A stretch of DNA of 5,757 bases from Thermoleophilaceae bacterium (GTDB lineage: Bacteria; Actinomycetota; Thermoleophilia; Solirubrobacterales; Thermoleophilaceae): NCBI GenBank assembly GCA_013696425.1, contig JACCYP010000327.1, positions 1 to 5,757 on the forward strand, read 5' to 3'. This document shows, piece after piece, positions 1 to 5,327 of the stretch. The position numbers and the translations under genes were made by a program. The notes under the pieces were generated by a model, which made no database searches, was not told the DNA's origin, and saw only the letters and a list, made by a program, of their open reading frames with translations. The first letter of the stretch is position 1. Each line of letters opens with the position of its first letter.

Positions 1-366
1 GCCCTCGAGGAGGCGGCGGAGGAGGTCGAGGTGGCGCACGGGGTGGCGGTGGACGTGGTGGCGGTGGGCGAGCTCGAGCTCGACGACGCCACACGCGCGC
101 TGGTGGCTGCTGCGCGCGAGGCGATGACCAACGCGTCGAAGTTCGGCGACGGCTCCCCCGTGTCGGTGTACGCGGAGGTGAGCGCGCGCGAGGTGTCGGT
201 GTTCGTGCGCGATCGCGGGCCAGGTTTCGATCCCGCGGCCGTGCGGGAAGACCGTCGCGGTGTGCGCGAGTCGATAGTCGGGCGGATGGAGCGCCACGGC
301 GGGCGGGCACGGATCGCGAGCGATCCGCAGACTGGCACCGAGGTGGAGCTGGTGATCCCGAGATGA
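1..366 (+). CDS. Histidine kinase, C-terminal ATPase domain (partial, 5' end outside window)
   Basis: The reading frame is open from base 1 and no start is needed inside the window, so this is the last 121 residues of a longer protein. It is the HATPase domain of a sensor kinase that pairs with the regulator directly downstream. Counting from the first visible codon, the N box is REAMTNASK (Asn44, ATP/Mg contact), the G1 box is DRGPGF (71-76), and a late glycine region reads GVRESIVGRMERHGG (87-101). The domain ends in the usual GTEVELVIPR strand. The RESIVGRMERHGG form, in place of the GxGLxGMRER of ordinary NarL-type kinases, resembles actinobacterial kinases with an N-terminal PspC-like membrane region; that is recalled and the N-terminus is not visible. 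The phosphoacceptor His and dimerisation helix lie upstream of the window. An internal GTG at 31 is a possible but unlikely start, since it would leave a bare ATPase fragment. The stop overlaps the next start (ATGA), implying translational coupling. Confidence 0.85.
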   Translation, partial: ALEEAAEEVEVAHGVAVDVVAVGELELDDATRALVAAAREAMTNASKFGDGSPVSVYAEVSAREVSVFVRDRGPGFDPAAVREDRRGVRESIVGRMERHGGRARIASDPQTGTEVELVIPR

Positions 367-1010
367 GCGCTGCGACGCGGGTCGTGATCGTGGACGACCA
401 CGAGCTGTTTCGCGCGGGCGTGCGCGCGGAGCTCGAGTCGCTCGTCGACATCGCCGGTGACGCCGCCTCCGTCGAGGCGGCGGTCGCGCTGATCGGCTCG
501 GTCGCGCCCGAGGTGGTGCTCGTGGACGTGCACATGCCCGACGGCGGGGGCGCCGAGGTGATCCGCCGCGCGGCGGAGGCGGGCTCGGACGCGCGCTTCC
601 TCGCGCTGTCGGTCTCCGACGCGGCCGAGGACGTGATCGCCCTCATCCGCGCCGGCGCCCGCGGCTACGTGACGAAGACGATCTCCGGGCCCGACCTCGC
701 TGAGGCCATCGAGCGCGTGCGCGAGGGCGACGCGGTGTTCTCACCTCGCCTGGCGGGCTTCGTGCTCGACGCGTTCGCGGGCGAATCGCCGGCTCCGGGC
801 GATGCCGAGCTCGATCAGCTCACGCCGCGCGAGCGCGAGGTGCTCCAGCACATCGCACGCGGCTACATGTACAAGGAGATCGCGCTGCGGCTCTCGATCT
901 CGGCGAAGACCGTCGAGGCGCACGTTTCCTCCGTGCTGCGCAAGCTCCAGCTCTCGAGCCGGCACGAGCTCTCACGCTGGGCGGCGGAGCGGGACCTGCT
1001 CGACCCCTAG
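363..1010 (+). CDS. NarL/FixJ-family two-component response regulator
   Basis: This is a complete 215-residue DNA-binding response regulator, the usual length for the family. The receiver domain spans about residues 6-120. It has the acidic pair Asp11-Asp12, phosphoacceptor Asp55 in VLVDVHMPD, Ser83 in the switch Thr/Ser position, and Lys105 in GYVTKT, so all residues needed for phosphotransfer are present. A short linker of about 25 residues leads to a LuxR-type helix-turn-helix at about 150-210, starting LTPREREVL and with the recognition region KEIALRLSISAKTVEAHVSS. The ATG overlaps the stop of the kinase gene by ATGA, which fixes the start; a GGAG at 345-348 is too far upstream to be a good ribosome site, so coupled re-initiation is likely. 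The kinase is the obvious cognate partner. The regulated genes cannot be told from the sequence. The end of the gene is duplicated as an 11-bp tandem repeat. Confidence 0.95.
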   Translation: MSAATRVVIVDDHELFRAGVRAELESLVDIAGDAASVEAAVALIGSVAPEVVLVDVHMPDGGGAEVIRRAAEAGSDARFLALSVSDAAEDVIALIRAGARGYVTKTISGPDLAEAIERVREGDAVFSPRLAGFVLDAFAGESPAPGDAELDQLTPREREVLQHIARGYMYKEIALRLSISAKTVEAHVSSVLRKLQLSSRHELSRWAAERDLLDP

Positions 1011-1021
1011 TCGACCCCTAG
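1000..1021. repeat. 11-bp perfect tandem duplication across the regulator stop codon
   Basis: TCGACCCCTAG occurs at 1000-1010 and again immediately at 1011-1021. The first copy carries the last residues and TAG stop of the response regulator. The second lies in the 3' untranslated region and its TAG is in another frame. Because 11 is not a multiple of three and the copy falls after the stop, the protein is unaffected. It looks like a recent replication-slippage duplication. Confidence 0.85.
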
Positions 1022-1029
1022 AACCGCAA

Positions 1030-1050
1030 CGACCCGCCCGAGGCGGGTCG
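1030..1050 (+). terminator. Candidate terminator hairpin after the two-component operon
   Basis: CGACCCGCC (1030-1038) pairs perfectly with GGCGGGTCG (1042-1050) around a 3-base CGA loop, a 9-bp GC-rich stem starting 20 bases after the regulator stop. No T-tract follows (CTAGCTGCTG), so it is not a canonical intrinsic terminator. GC-rich hairpins without a U-run are, however, common gene ends in actinobacteria. The gene on the far side (tRNA-Ala) runs towards it, so a two-way role is possible. Confidence 0.6.
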
Positions 1051-1060
1051 CTAGCTGCTG

Positions 1061-1077
1061 CCGGGGAGCTACCCCGG
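1061..1077. terminator. Second, shorter GC-rich hairpin in the convergent gap
   Basis: CCGGGG (1061-1066) pairs with CCCCGG (1072-1077) around AGCTA, eleven bases beyond the stronger hairpin. It may be a back-up transcript end or 3' protecting structure for the response regulator mRNA. There is no T-run and a short stem of this kind can occur by chance at this GC content. Confidence 0.3.
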
Positions 1078-1110
1078 GGCGCCAACGCCAATGGATCTCG
1101 AAGTTAGCAC

Positions 1111-1125
1111 GCGGCACCTTGCCGC
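1111..1125 (-). terminator. Candidate hairpin downstream of tRNA-Ala
   Basis: GCGGCA (1111-1116) pairs with TGCCGC (1120-1125) around a 3-base loop. On the minus strand it is the first clear hairpin after the tRNA 3' end, about 68 bases downstream, so it could end the tRNA precursor. It is followed on that strand by GTGCTAACTT, with no real U-tract. The rest of 1078-1192 holds no gene or further structure that I can support, apart from an 8-bp palindrome GTCGCGAC at 1153-1160. Confidence 0.3.
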
Positions 1126-1192
1126 TTCACACTTCGCGCCACGAGCGTGTCAGTCGCGACGCGACGGCAGGGTGACGAGCGCAACAAGATGA

Positions 1193-1265
1193 TGGAGCCA
1201 GCCGGGCTCGAACCGGCGACCTCCGCCTTGCAAAGGCGGCGCTCTTCCAGCTGAGCTATGGCCCC
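1193..1265 (-). tRNA. tRNA-Ala (anticodon UGC)
   Basis: The reverse strand folds into a complete 73-base cloverleaf. The acceptor arms GGGGCCA and TGGCTCC pair over 7 bp. The D arm is GCTC...GAGC. The anticodon stem CCGCC/GGCGG encloses the loop TTTGCAA, giving anticodon TGC at 1230-1232. The T arm is GCCGG-TTCGAGC-CCGGC and the discriminator base is A. The third acceptor pair is G3:U70, the established identity element for alanyl-tRNA synthetase, which confirms the assignment independently of the anticodon. The bases after the discriminator are TCA, so CCA is not encoded and must be added by the CCA-adding enzyme. The gene is a singleton transcribed divergently from glutamate dehydrogenase. 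Confidence 0.98.
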
Positions 1266-1341
1266 TCGGCGCTCATGGTAGAGCCGGGCGAGGGCACCCG
1301 CCGCTTGCTTCTCCCCCCTCCCGGGTAGAGGCTGTCGGCGT
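1266..1341. promoter_or_regulatory. Divergent control region between tRNA-Ala and glutamate dehydrogenase
   Basis: These 76 bp must carry the promoters for both directions unless the tRNA is read from much further away. For the tRNA, TACCAT on the minus strand (1280 to 1275, four of six matches to TATAAT) ends 10 bases before the mature 5' end, with no convincing -35. For the dehydrogenase, TTGCTT (1305-1310) and TAGAGG (1326-1331) are a weak pair with a short 15-base spacer. They would place the transcript start close to the ATG at 1342. A pyrimidine tract at about 1304-1323 (TTCTCCCCCCTCCC) fills the middle. The promoter elements are guesses; only the divergent geometry is certain. Confidence 0.35.
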
Positions 1342-2646
1342 ATGTCGGGCACCCCCACTGACAAGTCTCCCCGGCCGGCCAACGAGGCCGAGCGCACCGG
1401 CCGGGCGGAGGTCTCCAACTACGAGATCGTCTCGCACTGGTTCGATCTCGCGGCCGGGCGGCTCGAGCTGGCCGACGACGTGGCGGCGGTGATGAAGTCC
1501 TCCTACCGCGAGGTGCAGGTGCAGATCCCGGTGAAGCTGAGCGACGGGAAGATCCACACGTTCTCGGGCTTCCGGGTCCAGCACAACGGCGCGCGCGGGC
1601 CCTACAAGGGCGGCATCCGCTACCACCCCGAAGTCGACCTCGACGAGGTTCGCGCACTCGCCGCGCTGATGACGTGGAAGACCGCCATCGTGAACGTCCC
1701 CTTCGGGGGCGCCAAGGGCGGCGTCAACTGCCCGGCGCGCGACCTGGAGCAGAGCGAGTTGGAGGCGATCACCCGCTCGTTCATGGACAAGATCGAGAAA
1801 GTGCTCGGTCCCACGCGCGACATCCCCGCACCGGACGTGAACACCAACGCGCAGGTGATGGCCTGGATGATGGACGAGTACGGCAAGCTCCACGGCCACT
1901 CGCCGGCGATCGTCACCGGCAAGCCGATCGCCCTCGAGGGCTCCTACGGGCGCGAGGCGGCCACGGGCCGCGGCGTCGTGCACATGGTGCGTTCCGCCGC
2001 CGAGCAGGTCGACCTCTCACTGGACGACTGCCGCGTGGCGATCCAGGGTTTCGGCAACGTCGGCTCGTGGGCGGCGCGGATCCTCGCCGAGCAGGGCTGC
2101 CGGGTGGTGGCCGTGCAGACCGCCGAGGGGGCCATCCGCAGCGACAACGGTCTCGACGTCGGCGCGCTGCACCAGCACCACACCGAGGGCGGCACCTTGG
2201 AGGACTTCGAGGGCGAGGGAGAGCGCGCCACCGACGAGGACTTCCTGTCCACGGACTGCGAGGTGTTCATCCCTGCCGCACTCGGCGGAATGATCCACAA
2301 GCACAATGCCGACCTCCTGACCTGCCGGATGGTGGTCGAGGGCGCGAACAGCCCGACCACCCCGGATGCCGACGAGATCCTCGCGGGCAACGACGTCTTC
2401 GTCGTGCCCGATGTGATCGCGAACGCGGGTGGCGTGGTCGTGTCCTACTTCGAGTGGGTCCAGAACCTCCAGCACTTCCGCTGGGACGAGGACGCCGTGA
2501 ACCACGAGCTGAAGACCATCATGAAACGGGCCTACAAGACGGTCTCCGAGCGCGCCGCGTCGGAGGAGGTCACGCTGCGCGTCGCGGCATACGAGGTGGG
2601 CGTCGAGCGAGTGGTCGAGGCCTCGCGCATGCGCGGGTACATCTAG
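1342..2646 (+). CDS. gdhA: Glutamate dehydrogenase (Glu/Leu/Phe/Val dehydrogenase family)
   Basis: This complete 434-residue enzyme reversibly oxidises glutamate to 2-oxoglutarate and ammonia with NAD(P), linking nitrogen assimilation to the TCA cycle in the cytoplasm. The length suits the hexameric class of about 410-450 residues. The catalytic N-terminal domain has Lys89 in GPYKGGIRYHP, Lys113 in MTWKTA, Lys125 in the signature VPFGGAKGGVNCP, and Asp165 in PAPDVNTN. These are the substrate-binding and catalytic residues of the family. The nucleotide domain has the Rossmann turn GFGNVG at 236-241. The C-terminal stretch ANAGGVVVSYFEWVQN (360-375) is typical of the archaeal/Bacillus-like group and supports glutamate over branched-chain amino acids. 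After the second Rossmann strand the usual Ser-Asp is replaced by Gln259-Thr260, so cofactor preference is unclear. No other in-frame ATG, GTG or TTG fits, so 1342 is the start. It lacks a good ribosome site (GAGG ends 10 bases upstream) and may be leaderless. The first 24 residues are a hydrophilic, probably disordered extension. Confidence 0.95.
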   Translation: MSGTPTDKSPRPANEAERTGRAEVSNYEIVSHWFDLAAGRLELADDVAAVMKSSYREVQVQIPVKLSDGKIHTFSGFRVQHNGARGPYKGGIRYHPEVDLDEVRALAALMTWKTAIVNVPFGGAKGGVNCPARDLEQSELEAITRSFMDKIEKVLGPTRDIPAPDVNTNAQVMAWMMDEYGKLHGHSPAIVTGKPIALEGSYGREAATGRGVVHMVRSAAEQVDLSLDDCRVAIQGFGNVGSWAARILAEQGCRVVAVQTAEGAIRSDNGLDVGALHQHHTEGGTLEDFEGEGERATDEDFLSTDCEVFIPAALGGMIHKHNADLLTCRMVVEGANSPTTPDADEILAGNDVFVVPDVIANAGGVVVSYFEWVQNLQHFRWDEDAVNHELKTIMKRAYKTVSERAASEEVTLRVAAYEVGVERVVEASRMRGYI

Positions 2647-2667
2647 CGGCCCCCGGCGGGGGAGCTA
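2644..2667. terminator. Convergent-gap hairpin enclosing both stop codons
   Basis: The two genes converge with only 18 bases between them. TAGC (2644-2647), which includes the plus-strand stop, pairs with GCTA (2664-2667), which includes the minus-strand stop. Inside, CCCCC (2650-2654) pairs with GGGGG (2658-2662) around a GGC loop, separated from the outer stem by a small GG/A internal loop. The structure reads similarly on both strands, so it may serve as a two-way transcript end. There is no T-run on either side. Confidence 0.45.
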
Positions 2668-3387
2668 CTCGTCGAAGTCGAAGTCGCGCGGCGGCTTCTG
2701 CTCGAACCAGAGCCGGTCGTGCTCCGGCGTTTCCTCGAGGAAGTCCGGGGTCTCCTCGAGCACGTCGGCCTCGCCCGTCTCACCCGGCGGCGGGGGCGGC
2801 GGATGCTCCTGCGTGGGCTCGTCGAGCGGGTTGACCGGCTCCTCCTCGACGGCCGGGGACCCGCGCGGCGGCGTATCGCCGGCCGGGGCCGGGGGCTCGC
2901 CCGCCTCGGCGGCGATCTCCTCGGGCTCGAGAGGAGCCTCCTCCACGAAGCTCTCCTCCTCCGCAGGCACCGGCTCCTCGACGACGGGAGGCTCCTCGGA
3001 GGACACGGGCTCCTCGAGGTCAACCGGCGCGGGCTCCTCAGCAACCGGCTCCGGGGCCTCGAAGGCGTCCGGCGCCTCGAAGAACGCGGTCTCCACTTCC
3101 TCCGGGGCGGCCTCCTCGGCAAGCGGTACGGCCTCTTCGGCGAACGGCACCGGCTCCTCGGCGAGCGCCGGCGGCTCCGCGGCTTCCGGCTCCTCGGCCA
3201 GGGAATCCGGCTCGGCGGCGTCGAAGGGCTCTGCCGGCACCTCGTCCTCCTCCACGGGCTCGGCCGGCACCTCACGGCGCGCAGGGCCGAGTGCCTCGGC
3301 CTCCTGCCGATCGAGCTCCGTGTCTGCGGCCCCGTGCTGTCGCTTCAGCTCGAGGTGCTCGCGGATGGCGTCGTCTAGAACACCCAT
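2665..3387 (-). CDS. Extremely acidic Glu/Pro/Ala-rich protein of unknown function
   Basis: This 240-residue protein has no enzymatic domain I recognise. Residues 1-34 form a charged, probably helical head (MGVLDDAIREHLELKRQHG...EALG). Residues 39-174 are low-complexity Glu/Pro/Ala/Val with irregular LAEEP/EEPVP-like units and contain no Lys, Arg or His. Residues 197-201 are a proline run. The tail repeats LEETP at 210-214 and 217-221 and ends in HDRLWFEQKPPRDFDFDE, which holds the only Trp. There is no signal peptide, membrane segment or cysteine, so it is probably cytoplasmic with a disordered centre. The distinct, non-low-complexity ends and an uninterrupted frame argue that it is really translated. 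From memory, similar heads and tails occur in uncharacterised Solirubrobacterales proteins. It starts 35 bases after the diguanylate cyclase stop, so it could be the last gene of that operon. Its ATG has no ribosome site, and TAGGCT (3402 to 3397) nine bases upstream could instead give a near-leaderless transcript. Opposite-strand open frames here are by-products of GC-rich repeats. Confidence 0.75.
   Translation of the reverse strand: MGVLDDAIREHLELKRQHGAADTELDRQEAEALGPARREVPAEPVEEDEVPAEPFDAAEPDSLAEEPEAAEPPALAEEPVPFAEEAVPLAEEAAPEEVETAFFEAPDAFEAPEPVAEEPAPVDLEEPVSSEEPPVVEEPVPAEEESFVEEAPLEPEEIAAEAGEPPAPAGDTPPRGSPAVEEEPVNPLDEPTQEHPPPPPPGETGEADVLEETPDFLEETPEHDRLWFEQKPPRDFDFDE
2866..3273 (-). repeat. 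Low-complexity GAG/CCG-rich coding tract (Glu-Glu-Pro units)
   Basis: The middle of the acidic gene is built from irregular repeats of a GAGGAGCC-like unit on the coding strand (seen as GGCTCCTCG on the plus strand, many times between about 2830 and 3200). It encodes residues 39-174, with units such as LAEEPEAAEPPALAEEPVP and FAEEAVPLAEEAAP. The units vary in length and sequence, so this is a degenerate repeat, not a clean tandem array. Length variation between strains would be expected. Confidence 0.6.
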
Positions 3388-3396
3388 CGGGCGCGT

Positions 3397-3402
3397 AGCC
3401 TA
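3397..3402 (-). promoter_or_regulatory. Possible -10 element for the acidic-protein gene
   Basis: On the minus strand TAGGCT fits the loose actinobacterial TANNNT pattern and lies nine bases before the ATG, in a 35-base gap with no Shine-Dalgarno sequence. This is the geometry of a near-leaderless start. A six-base match of this quality is weak evidence and there is no clear -35. Confidence 0.2.
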
Positions 3403-3422
3403 GCGCCGTCCGCGGCTGAGAG

Positions 3423-5315
3423 TCAGCTTGCCGCGGGGGCGGCCTCGGCGCGCTCCACCCGGTTCTTGCCGCTGCGCTTCGCCTTGTAGAGGGCGGCGTC
3501 GGCGGCGGCGATCAGATCGTCGCGCTCGGCCGCTGTCGAAGGCAGCGATGCAACGCCGAAGCTCGCCGTGACCTTCAGCGTCCCGTCTCCGTCGAGGCGG
3601 TCGATCACGAGGTCCTCGATCGCGGCGCGCATGCGCTCGGCGAGCAGCTCCGCGCCGCCGAGATCGGTCTGGGGGAGCACGACCACCATCTCCTCCCCGC
3701 CGTAGCGGGCGGGCTCGTCGATATCGCGTGAGAGCTCGCGCAGCACCCCGGCGACCTCCTGCAGCACGAGGTCGCCCTGCTGGTGGCCGTATGTGTCGTT
3801 CACCCGCTTGAAGTTGTCGATGTCGAGCATCGCGAGGCCCGTGTCCGTACCGAACCGGCGGCTGCGCTCGACCTCGCCGTCGAGCGTCTCGTGGAAGTGG
3901 CGCAGGTTGTGCAGCCCGGTGAGCGTGTCAGTGACGGCCTGCTCCTGGACCGTCTCGTGGAGGTCGGCGTTCTCGATCGAGACCGCCGCCTGTCCGGCGA
4001 GGTAGGCGAACAGATCGCGGTCGGCGGCGATGAACGCCTCGCCGGAGCGTGCGATCGAGAGCACGCCCACGTTGCTCTGCTCCTCGTCCTGGGAGAGCTG
4101 GGCCCGCAGCGGCACGGCCAGCGCGTGCACCTCGTTGGCCTCCGAGGCCACCACCGGGTCGGTGCCCTCGAGCGCACGGGCCTCCGCCCGCTCCATCGCG
4201 GCACGCATGCGGTCGGAGTCCTCGCCGACGTAGCTCGCCTTCATGCTGCGCTTGTCGATCGGCACCGCACGCCCGGCCTCGGCGGCGCATGCATTCATCG
4301 CCGTGTCCATGGCGAGGTCGACGATCCCCTGGCGGTCCAGGCCGGCCGCGAACGCCTCGCCCACGCGGCGGATCGACTGCTCGAGCTCGCGCCGCTTGCC
4401 CTCGACCTCTTCGATCTTGGCCTCGAGCTGCTTGGCCATCTCGTTGAACTCCTGGCCGAGGAGGGCGAACTCGTCGGAGCCCTGGATCGGCACCGGGCGC
4501 GAGAAGTCGCCCTGACCGAGGCGGCGGGCCGCCTGCAGGAACTGGTCGACCTGCCCCTGCAGGGCGCGCACGACGAACACCGACGAGACGAGCGAGAGCA
4601 GGAGGAACGCGAGCAGGATGCCGCCGATCAGGAAGCGGCTCTGGGAGACCGACTCGCCGAGCTGGCGGGACTCCTCGAACACGCCCACGCGCTCGGTGGG
4701 CCCGACGCTTGAGCGGATCGCCTGGAAGCGGCCCCTGTAGGGGACGCCGTCCACGTCAACGTCCCCGTCGGTGGCCCGTCGGGTACCGCGCTCGCGAAGG
4801 GTGGACGCGGCGACCCGGTCGCCGATCAGGATGCGCGAGTCGAGCCGGGTCTGGCGTCTGGTCTGCTCCGCCAGGCGGCGCGCCGAGGTGACCGACACAC
4901 CGAGCGTCCCCACCCGGCGCCCGGCGGTGGTGGTGGGTGCCGCGGTGGCGAATGCGACTGCGTTGCGGGTGCCCGATCGGACGTCCCCGCCGCGTGCGCG
5001 ATCGAGCACGATGGCCGCGATCGTCGGCTGTTCGCTCCGCAGCTGCCCGAAGCGCCGCTCGATGGCCGCCGCGTTGCCAGAGGCGAGCGCGCGCCCGAGC
5101 TCAGGGTCCCGCGCCACGCGCGCCAGCGGCTGGCGCGCCTCGCGTCTCTCCTGGGCGGAGAGGGCGATCGCGACCTGGAGCGCCTGGGCGATCCGCGCGT
5201 CGGACTTACCCGTCTCGCTGTCCGCCGTGAGCGAGAACAGCACGAGCGCCACCGCGACCATCGGAACGACGACGATGATCGTGAAGAACAGCGAGAGCCT
5301 TCCCCTGAAGCTCAT
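3423..5315 (-). CDS. Membrane-bound diguanylate cyclase (sensor-HAMP-GAF-GGDEF)
   Basis: This 630-residue protein makes cyclic di-GMP from two GTP at the inner face of the membrane. Domains in order: a membrane helix at about 9-29 after a short basic start; an extracytoplasmic sensor of about 200 residues (30-227, Cache-like in size, ligand unknown); a second membrane helix at about 229-249; HAMP at about 250-302; a short coiled coil (about 296-318); GAF at about 322-455; and GGDEF at about 460-620. The cyclase domain shows DTLTGLHNLRHF (463-474), LDIDNFKRVNDTYGH (497-511), signature GGEEM (539-543) and the product-inhibition I-site RDID (530-533), spaced as in PleD. The catalytic Glu pair is intact; only the fifth signature residue departs from the consensus Phe. 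No EAL or HD-GYP domain follows, so it is a synthase only. The ATG precedes the first membrane helix; the next Met (19) would remove it. It starts 12 bases after the upstream oxidoreductase stop, implying coupled translation. No clear Shine-Dalgarno is present: AGGGG abuts the ATG. Confidence 0.93.
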   Translation of the reverse strand: MSFRGRLSLFFTIIVVVPMVAVALVLFSLTADSETGKSDARIAQALQVAIALSAQERREARQPLARVARDPELGRALASGNAAAIERRFGQLRSEQPTIAAIVLDRARGGDVRSGTRNAVAFATAAPTTTAGRRVGTLGVSVTSARRLAEQTRRQTRLDSRILIGDRVAASTLRERGTRRATDGDVDVDGVPYRGRFQAIRSSVGPTERVGVFEESRQLGESVSQSRFLIGGILLAFLLLSLVSSVFVVRALQGQVDQFLQAARRLGQGDFSRPVPIQGSDEFALLGQEFNEMAKQLEAKIEEVEGKRRELEQSIRRVGEAFAAGLDRQGIVDLAMDTAMNACAAEAGRAVPIDKRSMKASYVGEDSDRMRAAMERAEARALEGTDPVVASEANEVHALAVPLRAQLSQDEEQSNVGVLSIARSGEAFIAADRDLFAYLAGQAAVSIENADLHETVQEQAVTDTLTGLHNLRHFHETLDGEVERSRRFGTDTGLAMLDIDNFKRVNDTYGHQQGDLVLQEVAGVLRELSRDIDEPARYGGEEMVVVLPQTDLGGAELLAERMRAAIEDLVIDRLDGDGTLKVTASFGVASLPSTAAERDDLIAAADAALYKAKRSGKNRVERAEAAPAAS

Positions 5316-5327
5316 CCCCTGGAGAGG

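Noticed and set aside
1104..1418. A 104-residue minus-strand frame across the tRNA and the start of the dehydrogenase
   Set aside because: It runs straight through the tRNA-Ala gene, which alone explains that part of the sequence, and through the start of a conserved gene on the other strand.
1674..2834. A 386-residue plus-strand frame overlapping glutamate dehydrogenase
   Set aside because: It is an Arg/Gly-rich shadow in another frame of a well-conserved enzyme gene and extends past that gene's end without any recognisable domain.
2643..3275. A 210-residue Arg/Ser/Pro-rich minus-strand frame inside the acidic gene
   Set aside because: It is an alternative frame of the same repeats, has an implausibly high arginine content, and runs into the dehydrogenase stop region.
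2719..3403. Two long plus-strand open frames (about 219 and 196 residues) opposite the acidic gene
   Set aside because: They mirror the GAG/CCG repeats of the acidic gene: one is an Arg/Leu/Gly-rich and the other a Ser/Gly/Ala-rich low-complexity product with no domain. The minus-strand frame has distinct non-repetitive ends and fits the operon.
3410..3436. Possible hairpin around the cyclase stop codon (CCGCGG at both ends, CTGA/TCAG inside)
   Set aside because: CCGCGG is self-complementary and common at this GC content, the inner stem is four to five pairs, and no T-run follows. It is too weak to call a terminator.
3783..4712. A 309-residue plus-strand frame opposite the diguanylate cyclase
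   Set aside because: It has no domain and lies wholly antisense to conserved HAMP, GAF and GGDEF coding sequence. Such frames are expected at this GC content.
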